Source: Panopea generosa (Eukaryota; Mollusca; Bivalvia; Adapedonta; Hiatellidae). From it: DNA of 64,000 bases. A program made the position numbers and the translations under genes. Positions 32,301 through 42,915 of this stretch are shown here, in pieces (the stretch's first letter is position 1; every line of letters starts with the position of its first letter). The notes beneath the pieces were generated by a model that was not told where the DNA came from, did not search any database, and saw only the letters and a list, made by a program, of their open reading frames with translations. The DNA is taken from the NCBI GenBank assembly GCA_029582155.1, contig CM055896.1, forward strand, positions 25,015,184 to 25,079,183, given 5' to 3'.

Positions 32301-35300
32301 AAATCAGTCTCGAAATGTAGATAATAGTATAATATAGTGCTATTTCAGCTGATGTGCAATGACAGTGGGACTGCACCAGTAAATCAGTCTCGAAATGTAG
32401 ATAATACTATAATATAGTGCTATTTCAGCTGATGTGCAATGACAGTGGGATTGCACCAGTAAATCAGTCTCGAAATGTAGATAATACTATAATATAGTGC
32501 TTTTTCAGCTGATGTGCAATGACAGTGGGATTGCACCAGTAAATCAGTCTCGAAATGTAGATGATACTCTAATATAATGCTATATCAGCTGATATGCAAT
32601 GACGCCGAGATTGCACCAGTAAATCAGTCTCGAAATGTAGATAATAGTATAATATAGTGCTATACCAGCTGATATGCAATGGCGCCGAGATTGCACCAGT
32701 AAATCAGTCTCGAAATGTAGATAATAGTATAATGTAATGCTATATCAGCTAATGTGCAATGGCGCCGGGATTGCACCAGTAAATCAGTCTCGAAATGTAG
32801 ATGATACTCTAATATGATGCTATATCAGCTGATATGCAATGGCGCCGGGATTGCACCAGTAAATCAGTCTCGAAATGTAGATAATAGTATAATATAGTGC
32901 AATATCAGCTAATGTGCAATGGCACCGGGATTGCACCAGTAAATCAGTCTAGAAATGTAGATCATACTATTCTATGATTGTATATCAGCTGATATGCAAT
33001 GGTGCCTGAATTGCACCAGTAAATCAGCCTAGAAATGCAGATATTACTATGATATAATGCTATATCAGCTGATTAGCAATGGCGCCAGGATTGCACAAGT
33101 AAATCAGTCTCGAAATGTAGATAATACTATAATATGATGCTATATCAGCTGATGTGCAATGGCGCCAGGATTGCACCAGTAAATCAGTCTCGAAATATAG
33201 ATCATACTATTCTATGATTGTATATCAGCTGATATGCAATGGTGCCTGGATTGCACCAGTAAATCAGCCTAGAAATGCAGATATTACTATGATATAATGC
33301 TATATCAGCTGATGCGCAATGGCGCCAGGATTGCACAAGTAAATCAGTCTCGTAATGTAGATAATACTATAATATGATGCTATATCAGCTGATGTGCAAT
33401 TGCGCTGGGATTGCACCAGTAAACAGTCTCGAAATGTAGATAATAGTAGAATATAGTGCTATATCAGCTAATGTGCAATGGTGCTGGGATTGCACCAGTA
33501 AATCAGTCTCGAAATGTAGATCATACTATTCTATGATTGTATATCAGCTGATATGCAATGGCGCCGGGATTGCACCAGTTAATCAGCCTAGAAATGTGCA
33601 TAATACTATGATATCATGCTATATCAGCTGAAGTGCAAACGCGCCGGGATTGTACCAGTAAATGAGTCTCAAATGTAGATAACACTATAATATAATGCTA
33701 TATTAGCTGATGTGCAATGGCGCCGGGATTGCACAAGTAAGTCAGTCACGAAATGTAGATAATACTATAATATGATGCTATATCAGCTGATGTGCAATGG
33801 TGCCGGGATTGTACCAGTAAATGAGTCTCGAATGTAGATAATACCATAATATAATGCTATATTAGCTGATGTGCAATGGCGCCGGGATTGCACAAGTAAG
33901 TCAGTCTCGAAATGTAGATAATACTATAATATGATGCTATATCAGGTGATGCGCAATAGCACTGAGACTGCACCAGTAAATCAGTCTCGAAATGTAGATA
34001 ATACTATAACATGATGCTATATCAGGTGATGCGCAATAGCACTGAGACTGCACCAGTAAATCAGTCTCGAAATGTAGATAATACTATAATATGATGCTAT
34101 ATCAGCTGATGTGCAATGGCGCCAGAATTGCACCAGTAAATCAGTCTCGAAATGTAGATAATACTATAATATAATGCTATATCAGCTGATGTGCAATGGT
34201 GCCAGGATTGCACCAGTAAATCAGTCTCGAAATGTAGATAATACTAAAATATGATGCTATATCAGCTGATGTGCAATGGCGTCGGGATTACACCTGTAAA
34301 TCAGTCTCGGAATGTATGAACACTATAATATGATGCTATATCAGCTGATGTGCAATGGCGTAGGGATTGCACCTGTAAACCAGTCTCGAAATGTAGATAA
34401 TACTTTAATATGATGCTATATCAGCTGATGTGCAATGGCGCCGGGATTGCACCAGTAAATCAGATTCGAAATATAGATAATACTAAAATATGATGCTATA
34501 TCAGCTGATGTGCAATGGCGTCGGGATTACACCTGTAAATCAGTCTCGGAATGTATGAACACTATAATATGATGCTATATCAGCTGATGTGCAATGGCGT
34601 AGGGATTGCACCTGTAAATCAGTCTTGAAATGTAGATAATACTATAATATGATGCTACATCAGCTGATGTGCAATGGCGCCAGAATTGCACCAGTAAACC
34701 AGTCTCGAAATGTAGATAATACTATAATATGATGCTATATCAGCTGATGTGCAATGGCGTCGGGATTGCACCTGTAAATCAGTCTCAAAATTTGGATAAT
34801 ACTATAATATAATGATATGTCAGCTGATGTGCAATGGTGCCGTGATTGCACCAGTAAATCAGTCTCGAAATGTAGATAATACTATAATATGATGCTATAT
34901 CAGCTGATATGCAATGGCGCTGGAGTTGCACCTGTAAACCAGTCTCGAAATGTAGATAATACTATAATATAATGCTATATCAGCTTATGTGCAATGGCGC
35001 CGGGATCGCACCAGTAAAATCAGTCTCGATCTTAGATCATACTATAATAGAATGCTTTATCAGCTGATGTGCAATTGCGCCGGGATTGCACCAGTAAACC
35101 AGTCTCGAAATGTAGATAATACTATAATATAATGCTATATCATCTGATGTGCAATGGTGCCGGGATTGCACCAGTAAATCAGTCTCGAATGTAGATAATA
35201 CTATAATATGGTTTGAAATGTAGATAATACTTTAATAATGGCGCCGGTATTGCACCAGTAAATCAGTCTCGAAATGTTAGGTAATACTATAATATGATGC

Positions 35301-35757
35301 TATATCAGCTGATGTGCAATGGTGCAGGGATTGCACCTGTAAATCAGTCACGAAATAAAGACAATACTATAATATGGTGCTATATCAGCTGATGTGCAAT
35401 GGCCCAGGGATAACACCTGTAAATCAGTCACGAAATATAGACAATACTATAATATGATGCTAAATCAGCTGATGTGCAACGGCGCCGGGATTGCACCAGT
35501 AAATCAGTCTTGAATGTAGATAATAGTATAATATGGTTAAAAATGTAGATGATACTATAATATAGTGCTATATCAGCTGATGTGCAATTGCGCCGGGATT
35601 GCACCAGTAAATCAATCTTGAAATGTAGATAATACTATAATATAGTGCTATATCAGCTGATGTGCAATGGCGCTGGGATTGCACCAGTAAATCAGTCTCT
35701 AAATGTAGATAATACTATAATATAATGGTATATCAGCTGATATAAAATGGCGCAGTA
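29330..35757 (+). repeat. 80 bp satellite, long array, about 80 units
   Basis: Head-to-tail monomers of 80 bp, the same family as 16590-18033. Most keep TATATCAGCTGATGTGCAAT and ATTGCACCAGTAAATCAGTC. The block between GCAAT and GGGATTGCA varies (GGCGCC, GGTGCC, GACAGT, GGCGTC). Repeat-of-repeat blocks of 160, 240 and 320 bp are visible, for example a 240 bp step between TCTATGATTG marks at 32971 and 33211. Partial monomers (31000, 31430, 35215) mark recombination points. The minus-strand frame at 29505-29711 is a by-product. Confidence 0.95.
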
Positions 35758-35798
35758 AATCAGTTTTTTAATGTAGTTAGTTATACATCCGCTGTTGG

Positions 35799-35888
35799 AC
35801 ATCACCTGATATAGAAAGATATAGCAGTAAGTACATTTCTAGACCCATTTACTGTTGCAATCCGCCATTTGTCATCATCTGATATAGA
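35799..35888 (-). repeat. Inverted, diverged satellite monomer
   Basis: Read inversely it has CTATATCAGATGATG, AAATGGCGGATTGCAACAG, TAAATGGGTCTAGAAATGTA, then CTATATCAGGTGATGT, so it is one 80-90 bp monomer facing the opposite way to the array, 40 bp past the array's end. Confidence 0.75.
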
Positions 35889-35927
35889 CCCCCTAGTTTC
35901 GTTCTTTATCAAAGGCGTAGGACCAGT

Positions 35928-35951
35928 CCCCCCCCCCCCCCCCCCCCCCCC
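35928..35951 (+). repeat. Poly-C tract, 24 nt
   Basis: Twenty-four consecutive C followed by CTCTCTCGCCCCCC. Collapsed or mis-sized length is likely for any assembly. Confidence 0.9.
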
Positions 35952-36228
35952 TCTCTCGCCCCCCAATATTCAGTTTCAGCATATACTTTATTATTCATCC
36001 ATGAAACACAATTAAATAACTATATATTGTAGTTCTACGCAACATGGTTGATATTTCATATTTCCCATATGCGATTTTCCCTAAAGAACCTCTTAGACTC
36101 GCTTCAAAGACGGTTGTGAAAGTCATACTGAGCAGAATGCAACAAACAATGACGTGAGCGATTTGAGCGTACAAATCAGTTTGGGTATTGTGTCTATCTA
36201 ATAGACCGTATTGCATTTAGCATTACTG

Positions 36229-36294
36229 GCAATCGGAACATTGCTCGGCCATTTTCGTAAACGTTCGGAAGTGACCGAGCGATGTTCCGATTGC
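36229..36294. repeat. Hairpin with 20 bp arms
   Basis: GCAATCGGAACATTGCTCGG (36229-36248) pairs with 36275-36294, 19 of 20 positions, across a 26 nt loop. GC-rich relative to its surroundings. No transposon ends or duplications seen. Confidence 0.7.
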
Positions 36295-36479
36295 GTTTCT
36301 CTGCTCTAAATCAAGACACTTGCTTTGACTCTAAAACCCGGTCAGGATCCGGCGGGCTTGGCCATATTCCGGTTTCTATATAGGTTTCCGTAACCAGTTG
36401 GTTGTATGGTGTTTAGCGTCGGTATTTAGTCAACAATGTTATAATTATGTCGCAGCGGTGTCTACATGAGACAGTCTTC

Positions 36480-36562
36480 ATTATCATCATCATCATCATC
36501 ATTCATGATCATAGTGTGATGATGACGATCATAATAATAATTAAAATAATAATAATAATAAG
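36480..36562 (+). repeat. TCA and ATA microsatellites
   Basis: A run of TCA triplets (about 36480-36505), a CATGATCAT-rich link, then ATA triplets (36527-36562). The frame at 36447-36641 is this repeat in translation. Confidence 0.85.
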
Positions 36563-36635
36563 GACTTATATAGTCCTTGATAATGTTAAATACTTTATAG
36601 AGAGAACACATTTTAACAACTCAGTCTGCCATATA

Positions 36636-36769
36636 GCCTAATTAAATAAGCTGTGAATGGACAGCTTTTGATTATTTGGATATCCAATCTGCTGTCAATA
36701 TGTAACGGGAGACGTAAAATAAAAAAATCTTTATAAAGCTCCTTATAGACGTGCAATATGTCGCACTAT
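36636..36769 (+). repeat. Direct repeat right of the satellite array
   Basis: Partner of 28940-29071. It ends near GCACTA, after which the two flanks differ. Confidence 0.6.
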
Positions 36770-37890
36770 CTGCAATGAGACCTTCTGCACAACAAGTTCG
36801 ATAATTTGAGAATGCAAAAATAATGATGCTTGATTCAAGGAATTATATAGCGATAAGTCCTTGCTGAATTTAAGTGTTTTTACTGTCATATTATATAAGG
36901 ATATGAAGCCTGCATCTCTCTGCACTAATATTGATAAAATAGCATGCGAAGAATAAATAATTTTGCAAAATAATCATTCAAATTTCACAGGCCACTGATT
37001 TCTTATACATTAAATGTAAGGTGTATGAAACCTTAGATGTATTAAACTGTTTTTAACACGCAAATTTATCTTGAATTCAAAATATTACATTTCAAAATTG
37101 AAGTAAAATTCCAAGTACTTTCCTTGATTTTTTAAGTTCCAGTATACGAAATGTTTAATCATAATTACTTTTAAACACAATTTGCTAGGAACGGTCTCGT
37201 GTATGGAATCGCATTGTGCAAAGAAAGTATTTTGATTTGTATTTCTGAGATGAATGGAAGTTAGGATATTCGAAAACGAATTTAGAGATATTTTGCGTGA
37301 ATACGCAAGCGTTTAAAACATCTAAATCAGTTGCCTTTCCTTCTCTTTACAAGTCTTTGGTTTTACAGCAAAATTAAATAAGAGGCTGCAGAACAACAAG
37401 TGAAAAAATAAGCTTTTCATATACCAAAGGTTTCTACTATGAAATTTTTGTACGGTGTCCTTTGGCATACTGAGGTTAGGTTAATATTCATATTTCGATA
37501 TTCAACATGAAGCTTGCACTAACCTTAACCATTTCAGCCTCCAGTATCAAAGAGTAACACACTTGAAATCGAGAAAAACGAATTTCGGAAATTCCATTGT
37601 TGTGATTTCAATTACCCCTCTTTATGAAATTAAAACCATTTAACTATCTCCATTTCCGATTTTTGGGATCTTTTCAGATGCACATTCACAATGTATGATA
37701 TATATATGGAGATTATTATTTGTGAATGAGCAGACATAAATGTACAGACCAGACTACGGTGAGCACGCCTAGCTACAATGCAAGCCATAGATACAATATC
37801 AAGGCCTCTGCCAAACCAATAAATTTGGTGTCAACCATGACTTATATACTGGACTGGACAGACAATTTACATACATGAACTATAAATATA
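36770..37890. other. Non-coding, no feature recognised
   Basis: AT-rich; the minus frame at 36743-36925 has no motif. Confidence 0.35.
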
Positions 37891-37892
37891 TA

Positions 37893-38449
37893 CGAGAGGT
37901 GTTCAAAAAGTTCACGGAAAATGCTTATAAAATTTTTATCTGCCATTTGTTTGATCTGAAATTTTGTCCAAACAAAGAAAACACAGCATCCCCATCATCA
38001 AAGAAGCTCAGCGAAGAAACGAATTTTTGTCGATTTTGACGACGTGGGAAGTGTCTTGACTTATGCCGTACCTATAGGAACTACAATCAACTTCAACTAC
38101 TATTCAAAGGCATGCACAACCCATTCTCTATTATTCATACATTTTTTCCTGTTTGTTTTTTTTACTAATTATTTTAGGGCTTTGTAATAAAATGTGACTT
38201 TAAAGTAACGTAAACTGTAATTTGAGAATGACATGACGTTAATTAATTAAGCGGATTTTGACGTTGATCCTGTTACACTTGGTAGGCATTACTAAAATTA
38301 CTGTAACACTTTCAGTTTTAATGTTAAATTGGTAAAATTTGTAGTACACGTTGTCGATATATTTATTTATATCAATATGAAATATGATTGAAACTGAAAT
38401 GATTAAACAAGTTATAAATACTTTCCGCAAACTTTTTGAAACCCTCTCG
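37893..38449 (+). mobile_element. Internally deleted mariner-like element
   Basis: Ends are inverted repeats: CGAGAGGTGTTCAAAAAGTT on the left, and CGAGAGGGTTTCAAAAAGTT for the right end read inversely. TA flanks both sides (37891-37892 and 38450-38451). Inside, 38022-38115 reads IFVDFDDVGSVLTYAVPIGTT then NYYSK, recalling the mariner transposase block around its second catalytic Asp. The full element would be about 1.3 kb, so more than half is deleted. Confidence 0.75.
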
Positions 38450-39639
38450 TATATACTAGTATGTATTTCTTATATCATTTCTTTTTGCATTAAGTAAAAT
38501 TTAACCAAGGACTTGTATAGATATATACTTCCTTGATTTTATCATATATTACCATCTCGTTTATGTCCACCATCCCGCTTACCTGTTATTTTCCGTCTTG
38601 CATTTTCGATTTTGGTAAAACAAACGTATAGTACGATCGAATGCTATAATCATATCTTAAATATTTCATCTATCAGTAACATGTCTGGCAGAACAGAACA
38701 GAACATGACTTTTATTTGACTTATACATAGTATATCATCATATAACAAACATGTATACAAAATACATGTGACAGAGATATTGTGATTTTAAAGCAAAAAC
38801 CAGGCTATTAAAAAGGATAAAATAAGCATCAGTCATGTGTTAAAGAAGTTCTTACATATAAAACTGTTTTAATAAAATGGGCTAAATAAACAATATGTTT
38901 TCTATCATCAGATTTAAGTAATTCTATAAACTTAATCGTGCTTGTGTTTTGGTGAAATTTGCATATGTATTTTTTTTCCAATATCAGAATTTCAAGGACA
39001 TATTAAATTAAAATGTAATCCATCTTTGAAGTCATTAGTATTACACTATAAGCACTAATGTTCATTTCTAGAAATCCTATTTTTGGTATAACGGCCTGTT
39101 TAAATTCTTGAAGGAAATAACTCGTTGTTTAAATACATGTATATTAATAAATGACTTTGTAAAAAAACATTTCAGGATTTTCTGAAACATTATTAAAACA
39201 GTAATCACATAGCATTTGCATAACATTGCTCACCCATTTTTTACCAATAATACAATTGTTATATGCAGATTTATACGCATTTTTAAGTGTAATATTGTCA
39301 GTTTTATGACGTTTTGCCAATATTTTGTTATTTAATGCATCTTGAGATGACAATGACAAATGTTTTATTAAGCAATCTAGGCCTCCGGCCCATAATACAT
39401 AATAACATTTATATCATATATAGTGAAAAGTGGCAACAGTGTTACAAATATAAAACTTATATTAATAGATAGATAACAATTGATTTGCATTGGTTTACAT
39501 GTTAAGTGATTGGAAAAATAAATTTCTTTTTTCAACTACTTCAAAAATATATCTAAATAGTGTTTTTAAATAGTTTTTGTTCATTTGTTATACTTATTAA
39601 TCTGTGAAATTAATTTAAATTTATGTTAGTAACATTCAA
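38450..39639. other. AT-rich, no convincing gene
   Basis: The minus-strand frame at 39144-39359 (71 residues) is downstream of the LINE relic in its direction and may be its 3' region, but has no clear motif. Confidence 0.35.
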
Positions 39640-40975
39640 AAAAAAAAAGGTATTCACTGCATATTTAGCTTCATAATATGAACATTCCATGCATACATGG
39701 TATTCATCTTCAATTTCTCCAGCTGCACAAAGTATACAAATTCTATCTTCGTAAGCAACATTATTGTGTCTTCCAGTTTCTGCATATAATTTGTGAGCTG
39801 AGCATCTAAATTTTGCAAAAGCAATTTTAAACTTTAGAAGTATTGATAAAGTAAGATATTTTTCAACATTAAAAGAGATTTAAAGTTTTCATAATGGACA
39901 GCTTTGTGTGACTGAGAAATATCCGACCGCCAATCTTGTACAGCACAGTCAATAACACGTTGTTTGAATAATGCAAAAAATGTTTTTTTATTTTCAGCAT
40001 AATCTGAAATCCAGGCAAAACCAAAACCATATCTAAAAAGTAAAGATTTAACACGTGCAGCCCAAGTCAGTCTACCAACATCATCAAGTTTTCTTAACAT
40101 AATATAACATTGTTTAGGGTTTGTATTATGATTCATATCGGTAAGCCTTAACCAATTCTTTATACATTTACAATAATAACTAACATACAACGGATATCTT
40201 CAGCATTCACCTAAAGAGAAAGCAGGAAACGTATTTTTATAAAGTTGAAGATATCTATTACAAAATAGGATATGAACATTTTCTATACATTTATAATATT
40301 CATACCCCCATATTTCTGATCCATACATAAGAAATGGTAAGACCATCATATCAAAAAGTTTAAATAGCTCCTGATATTCAAAAGTTCCAACATTTCAGTG
40401 AAGTTTAGATATAATAATAATAGCTTTTTTACTTTGTACTGCTAATGTTTCTTTAGCTTTTGACCAAATCAGTTTTGGTGTCATAATGAGACCCACATAT
40501 TTATAACAAGAAACAGGTTCAATCTTATTCCCATTGAATGTCCATGTTTCATTACCTCTGAGGTAGCCACCATTTCTAAAAACAATAATCTTTGTTTTCT
40601 TTAGATTAACAGACATACCAGTTCTATTACAAAAATTTGAAATTAAATTAATTTGCATTTGCAATTGTCTAACTGTGTCAGCACAGTTGGCCAAGTCGTC
40701 TGCATACAGAAGAGCAAATATATTATCAACTTCATCAGGTACACGAATTCCATGAGTACAGCTTTTTTTGTAATCCATCAATTAAATCATTTATATATAG
40801 ATTAAACATTATCATGCTTAATTTACAGACTTGTCAACAACCATTACTACATTTGAAAAACTTTGTATAGTTAGTTCTATCTGTATGTACGCATGAATAA
40901 AGACAGTTATACATTGCTGAAAGTAGTTTCAGATATTTTCCTCTTATTCCTTTCCTAATTAGAGAGGCCCTCCCA
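39640..40975 (-). pseudogene. LINE reverse transcriptase relic A
   Basis: Minus strand from 40975: IRGKYLKLLSAMYNC and FKCSNGC, then a break. Next come LLYADDLANCADTV (catalytic YADD near 40700), FCNRTGMSVNLKKTKI, CYKYVGLIMTPKLIWSKA, then SEIWGYE, LRKLDDVGRLTWAARVKSLL, and a Cys-rich end RICILCAAGEIEDEYHVC. This order is thumb-and-C-terminal region of a non-LTR reverse transcriptase, common in molluscs. Stops at about 40200 and frameshifts show it is dead; endonuclease and fingers are missing. RT would copy LINE RNA at a nicked target. Confidence 0.85.
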
Positions 40976-41165
40976 GGGGGGTCTCTGTTCCCTGGATCTC
41001 TTAAAGTAATGCCTATTGTTCCCCAGATCTCCAAAAGTATTTGCCAAAGTTTCCCAAAAGTATTTTGTCCATGTTCCCCAGACCTCTAAAAGTATTTCGA
41101 CTGTTCCCTAGATCTCCAAAAGTTCAAAACATAGTTCCCTGAAAGTACCAAATAGTGTTCCCCTT
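40960..41165 (+). repeat. Degenerate ~24-30 bp repeats (CCCTGGATCTC type)
   Basis: Six or seven copies of (G)TTCCC(C/T)AGATCTC(C/T)AAAAGTA. The same motif forms 45350-45490, there as CCCTGGATCTCTAAAATTAGG. Both neighbourhoods also have a GGGAGGGCC or GGCCCTCCC element. Confidence 0.6.
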
Positions 41166-41197
41166 AAGTAAAACGTCTACTATAGTCTTATCTGTTA

Positions 41198-41500
41198 TTA
41201 TTTACACATCATTATCACACATAATAAGCAAAATTCATGCACTTCTTTCCCTTGTCCTTTCTGCAGGCAGATCAGGCTCACACTCTGCATCTCTTGTTTC
41301 TGTATGTCAAACATCTTGACAAAGGCTGTTTTAATATGTATGTAATCCTCATAATTAAGTTCAATGAAGTCGTGTTTGACTTCGCTAGAGAGAACACATA
41401 GGATCTCTTCAGGTGAAATGCCCAAATTTGACCCCGGGAACCTAACTTCTACAACCCTTTCAGAAGACCCCCATAGTAACAATGCTTCTGTTTTCTTCAT
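41198..41500 (-). CDS. Unrecognised 100-residue frame
   Basis: Begins MKKTEALLLWGSSERVVEV; hydrophilic with VKHDFIELNYEDYIHIKTAF and a KMFDIQKQEMQ stretch, i.e. a more protein-like composition than neighbouring frames. No domain recognised. It could be an exon of something unplaced or a repeat-derived frame. Confidence 0.2.
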   Translation of the reverse strand: MKKTEALLLWGSSERVVEVRFPGSNLGISPEEILCVLSSEVKHDFIELNYEDYIHIKTAFVKMFDIQKQEMQSVSLICLQKGQGKEVHEFCLLCVIMMCK

Positions 41501-42658
41501 GTAAAATATCTACGGTCTATGCCTTGAAATTTCAGAGCAAGTTAAGTTTCCATAAAAATGTGTTTGTAAGCCCTGTGGCAGGGGGCATTTGTGGTTCAAT
41601 CACGCTGGTTCAAGAACTTGTCCGAGATTTTGTGGTTATATAAATGCTGTGCAAGTTTGGTCAAGATTCGTTGAAAAATGACGTGGGGATGCTATCGCAT
41701 CTACAAGAAAAAGGTTAACTGACGGACACTTTACCATGACATAAGCCTTGCTGGCCTTTGGCAAGTAGAGCCAAAGAAGAGATTGAGGGAAGGACAGAAG
41801 AGACAAAAAAAAAATTTTTTGTAAGGTTAATTAAAACAAAAGGCAATAAATAAACATAAATAATTGACTTTATTGTGTAAACACGATCTAATAAATAAAA
41901 AAAATTAGACACCGAGTGGGATTGAAAAAAGAAAGTTAGATGCCGAGTGGGATTGAACACCTGTCCTTACAATCCGAAATCGACGATAATAATCCCTGCA
42001 CAATTCTGACTGCTACCAACAAAACTGTAAATATATATAACTTTGTTAGGAATTACCCTCCAAAATTTATTTCGGGTACATATGATTATGGAATGAAGTT
42101 GGGCAGGGTTCCAGATTAAGACGTTGCCAGAAACCTCCAAAGCTGTCAAAAGCTTTAAAAGTAAATTATGATCAAGTATAGAAAGTATACTTAAAATCAG
42201 TGTCTTATTACAGATACTGGCAGCTAATAGCAATATAAGCTACACAGCACTTTTAGTATTTCTTTAATAACTCTTCAAATATTTGTCTGAATAAAATAAC
42301 TTTGAAACAAAAGTAAAGCTGATAAAAATGATACCAATTATTTAATATTTTTCTTCTAAATTTAAATTATTACGGACTGTAAACAAAATATGTTGAAATT
42401 TTCACAAAAGATTTACAAATACACAATAAAAATAGAAATATATTATGTAGAAAGATGAAGTAGCAAGTTTAAAAATGGGCTAAAAAGAGAAAATGATCAC
42501 AAAAAAATAACATTAAGTGTAAAAATTCTCCATTTCTTTAAATTTAAAAAGAAAATTTAATCTCCCTTTACAATCAAGCCCTTTCATTTGATACCATAAT
42601 CACAGAAATATGTTGTTTAATTTTGGAGGAGTTGTGTTTCCATGATATAGAAAACGCC
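41501..42658. other. Non-coding with repeat-like ends
   Basis: About 41580-41780 looks like a dispersed repeat (TGCTGTGCAAGTTTGGTCAAG and TTGCTGGCCTTTGGCAAGTA). The frames at 41715-41960 and 41967-42233 have no recognised domain. GAATGAAGTTGGGCAGGG at 42093 recurs at 52493. Confidence 0.35.
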
Positions 42659-42870
42659 ATGTGGCCTAGTGGTAGAGCACCGAACCCATGATTGGAGGGA
42701 CGTGGGTTCGCTCCTCTGCCACAGCTATTTGTGGTATCCTTGAGCAAGACACTTTTTCCACATATGCTTAGTACTGGTTATACCCAGGAAGTCTTCGAGC
42801 GTGGTTTTTCTAAATTGTAAGAACTTGTTTCACAATCGAAGTAAAATAAATAAGTTTAAACTAAACTAGA
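42659..42870 (+). mobile_element. tRNA-derived SINE
   Basis: TGGCCTAGTGGTAGAGCACC (A box) and GACGTGGGTTCGCTCCTC (B box) at tRNA spacing, then CCTTGAGCAAGACACTTTTT and TAGTACTGGTTATACCCAGG. The same body occurs at 3209-3365. No duplication could be located. Confidence 0.75.
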
Positions 42871-42915
42871 AAATGCCAAATGTGCCACCTGAAATTTAGA
42901 CAAGTGCCTCCAGTT

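Noticed and set aside
29330-35757. CRISPR-like regularity of the 80 bp array
   Set aside because: Monomers are contiguous and similar along the full length with no unique spacers; the host is a eukaryote and this is a satellite.
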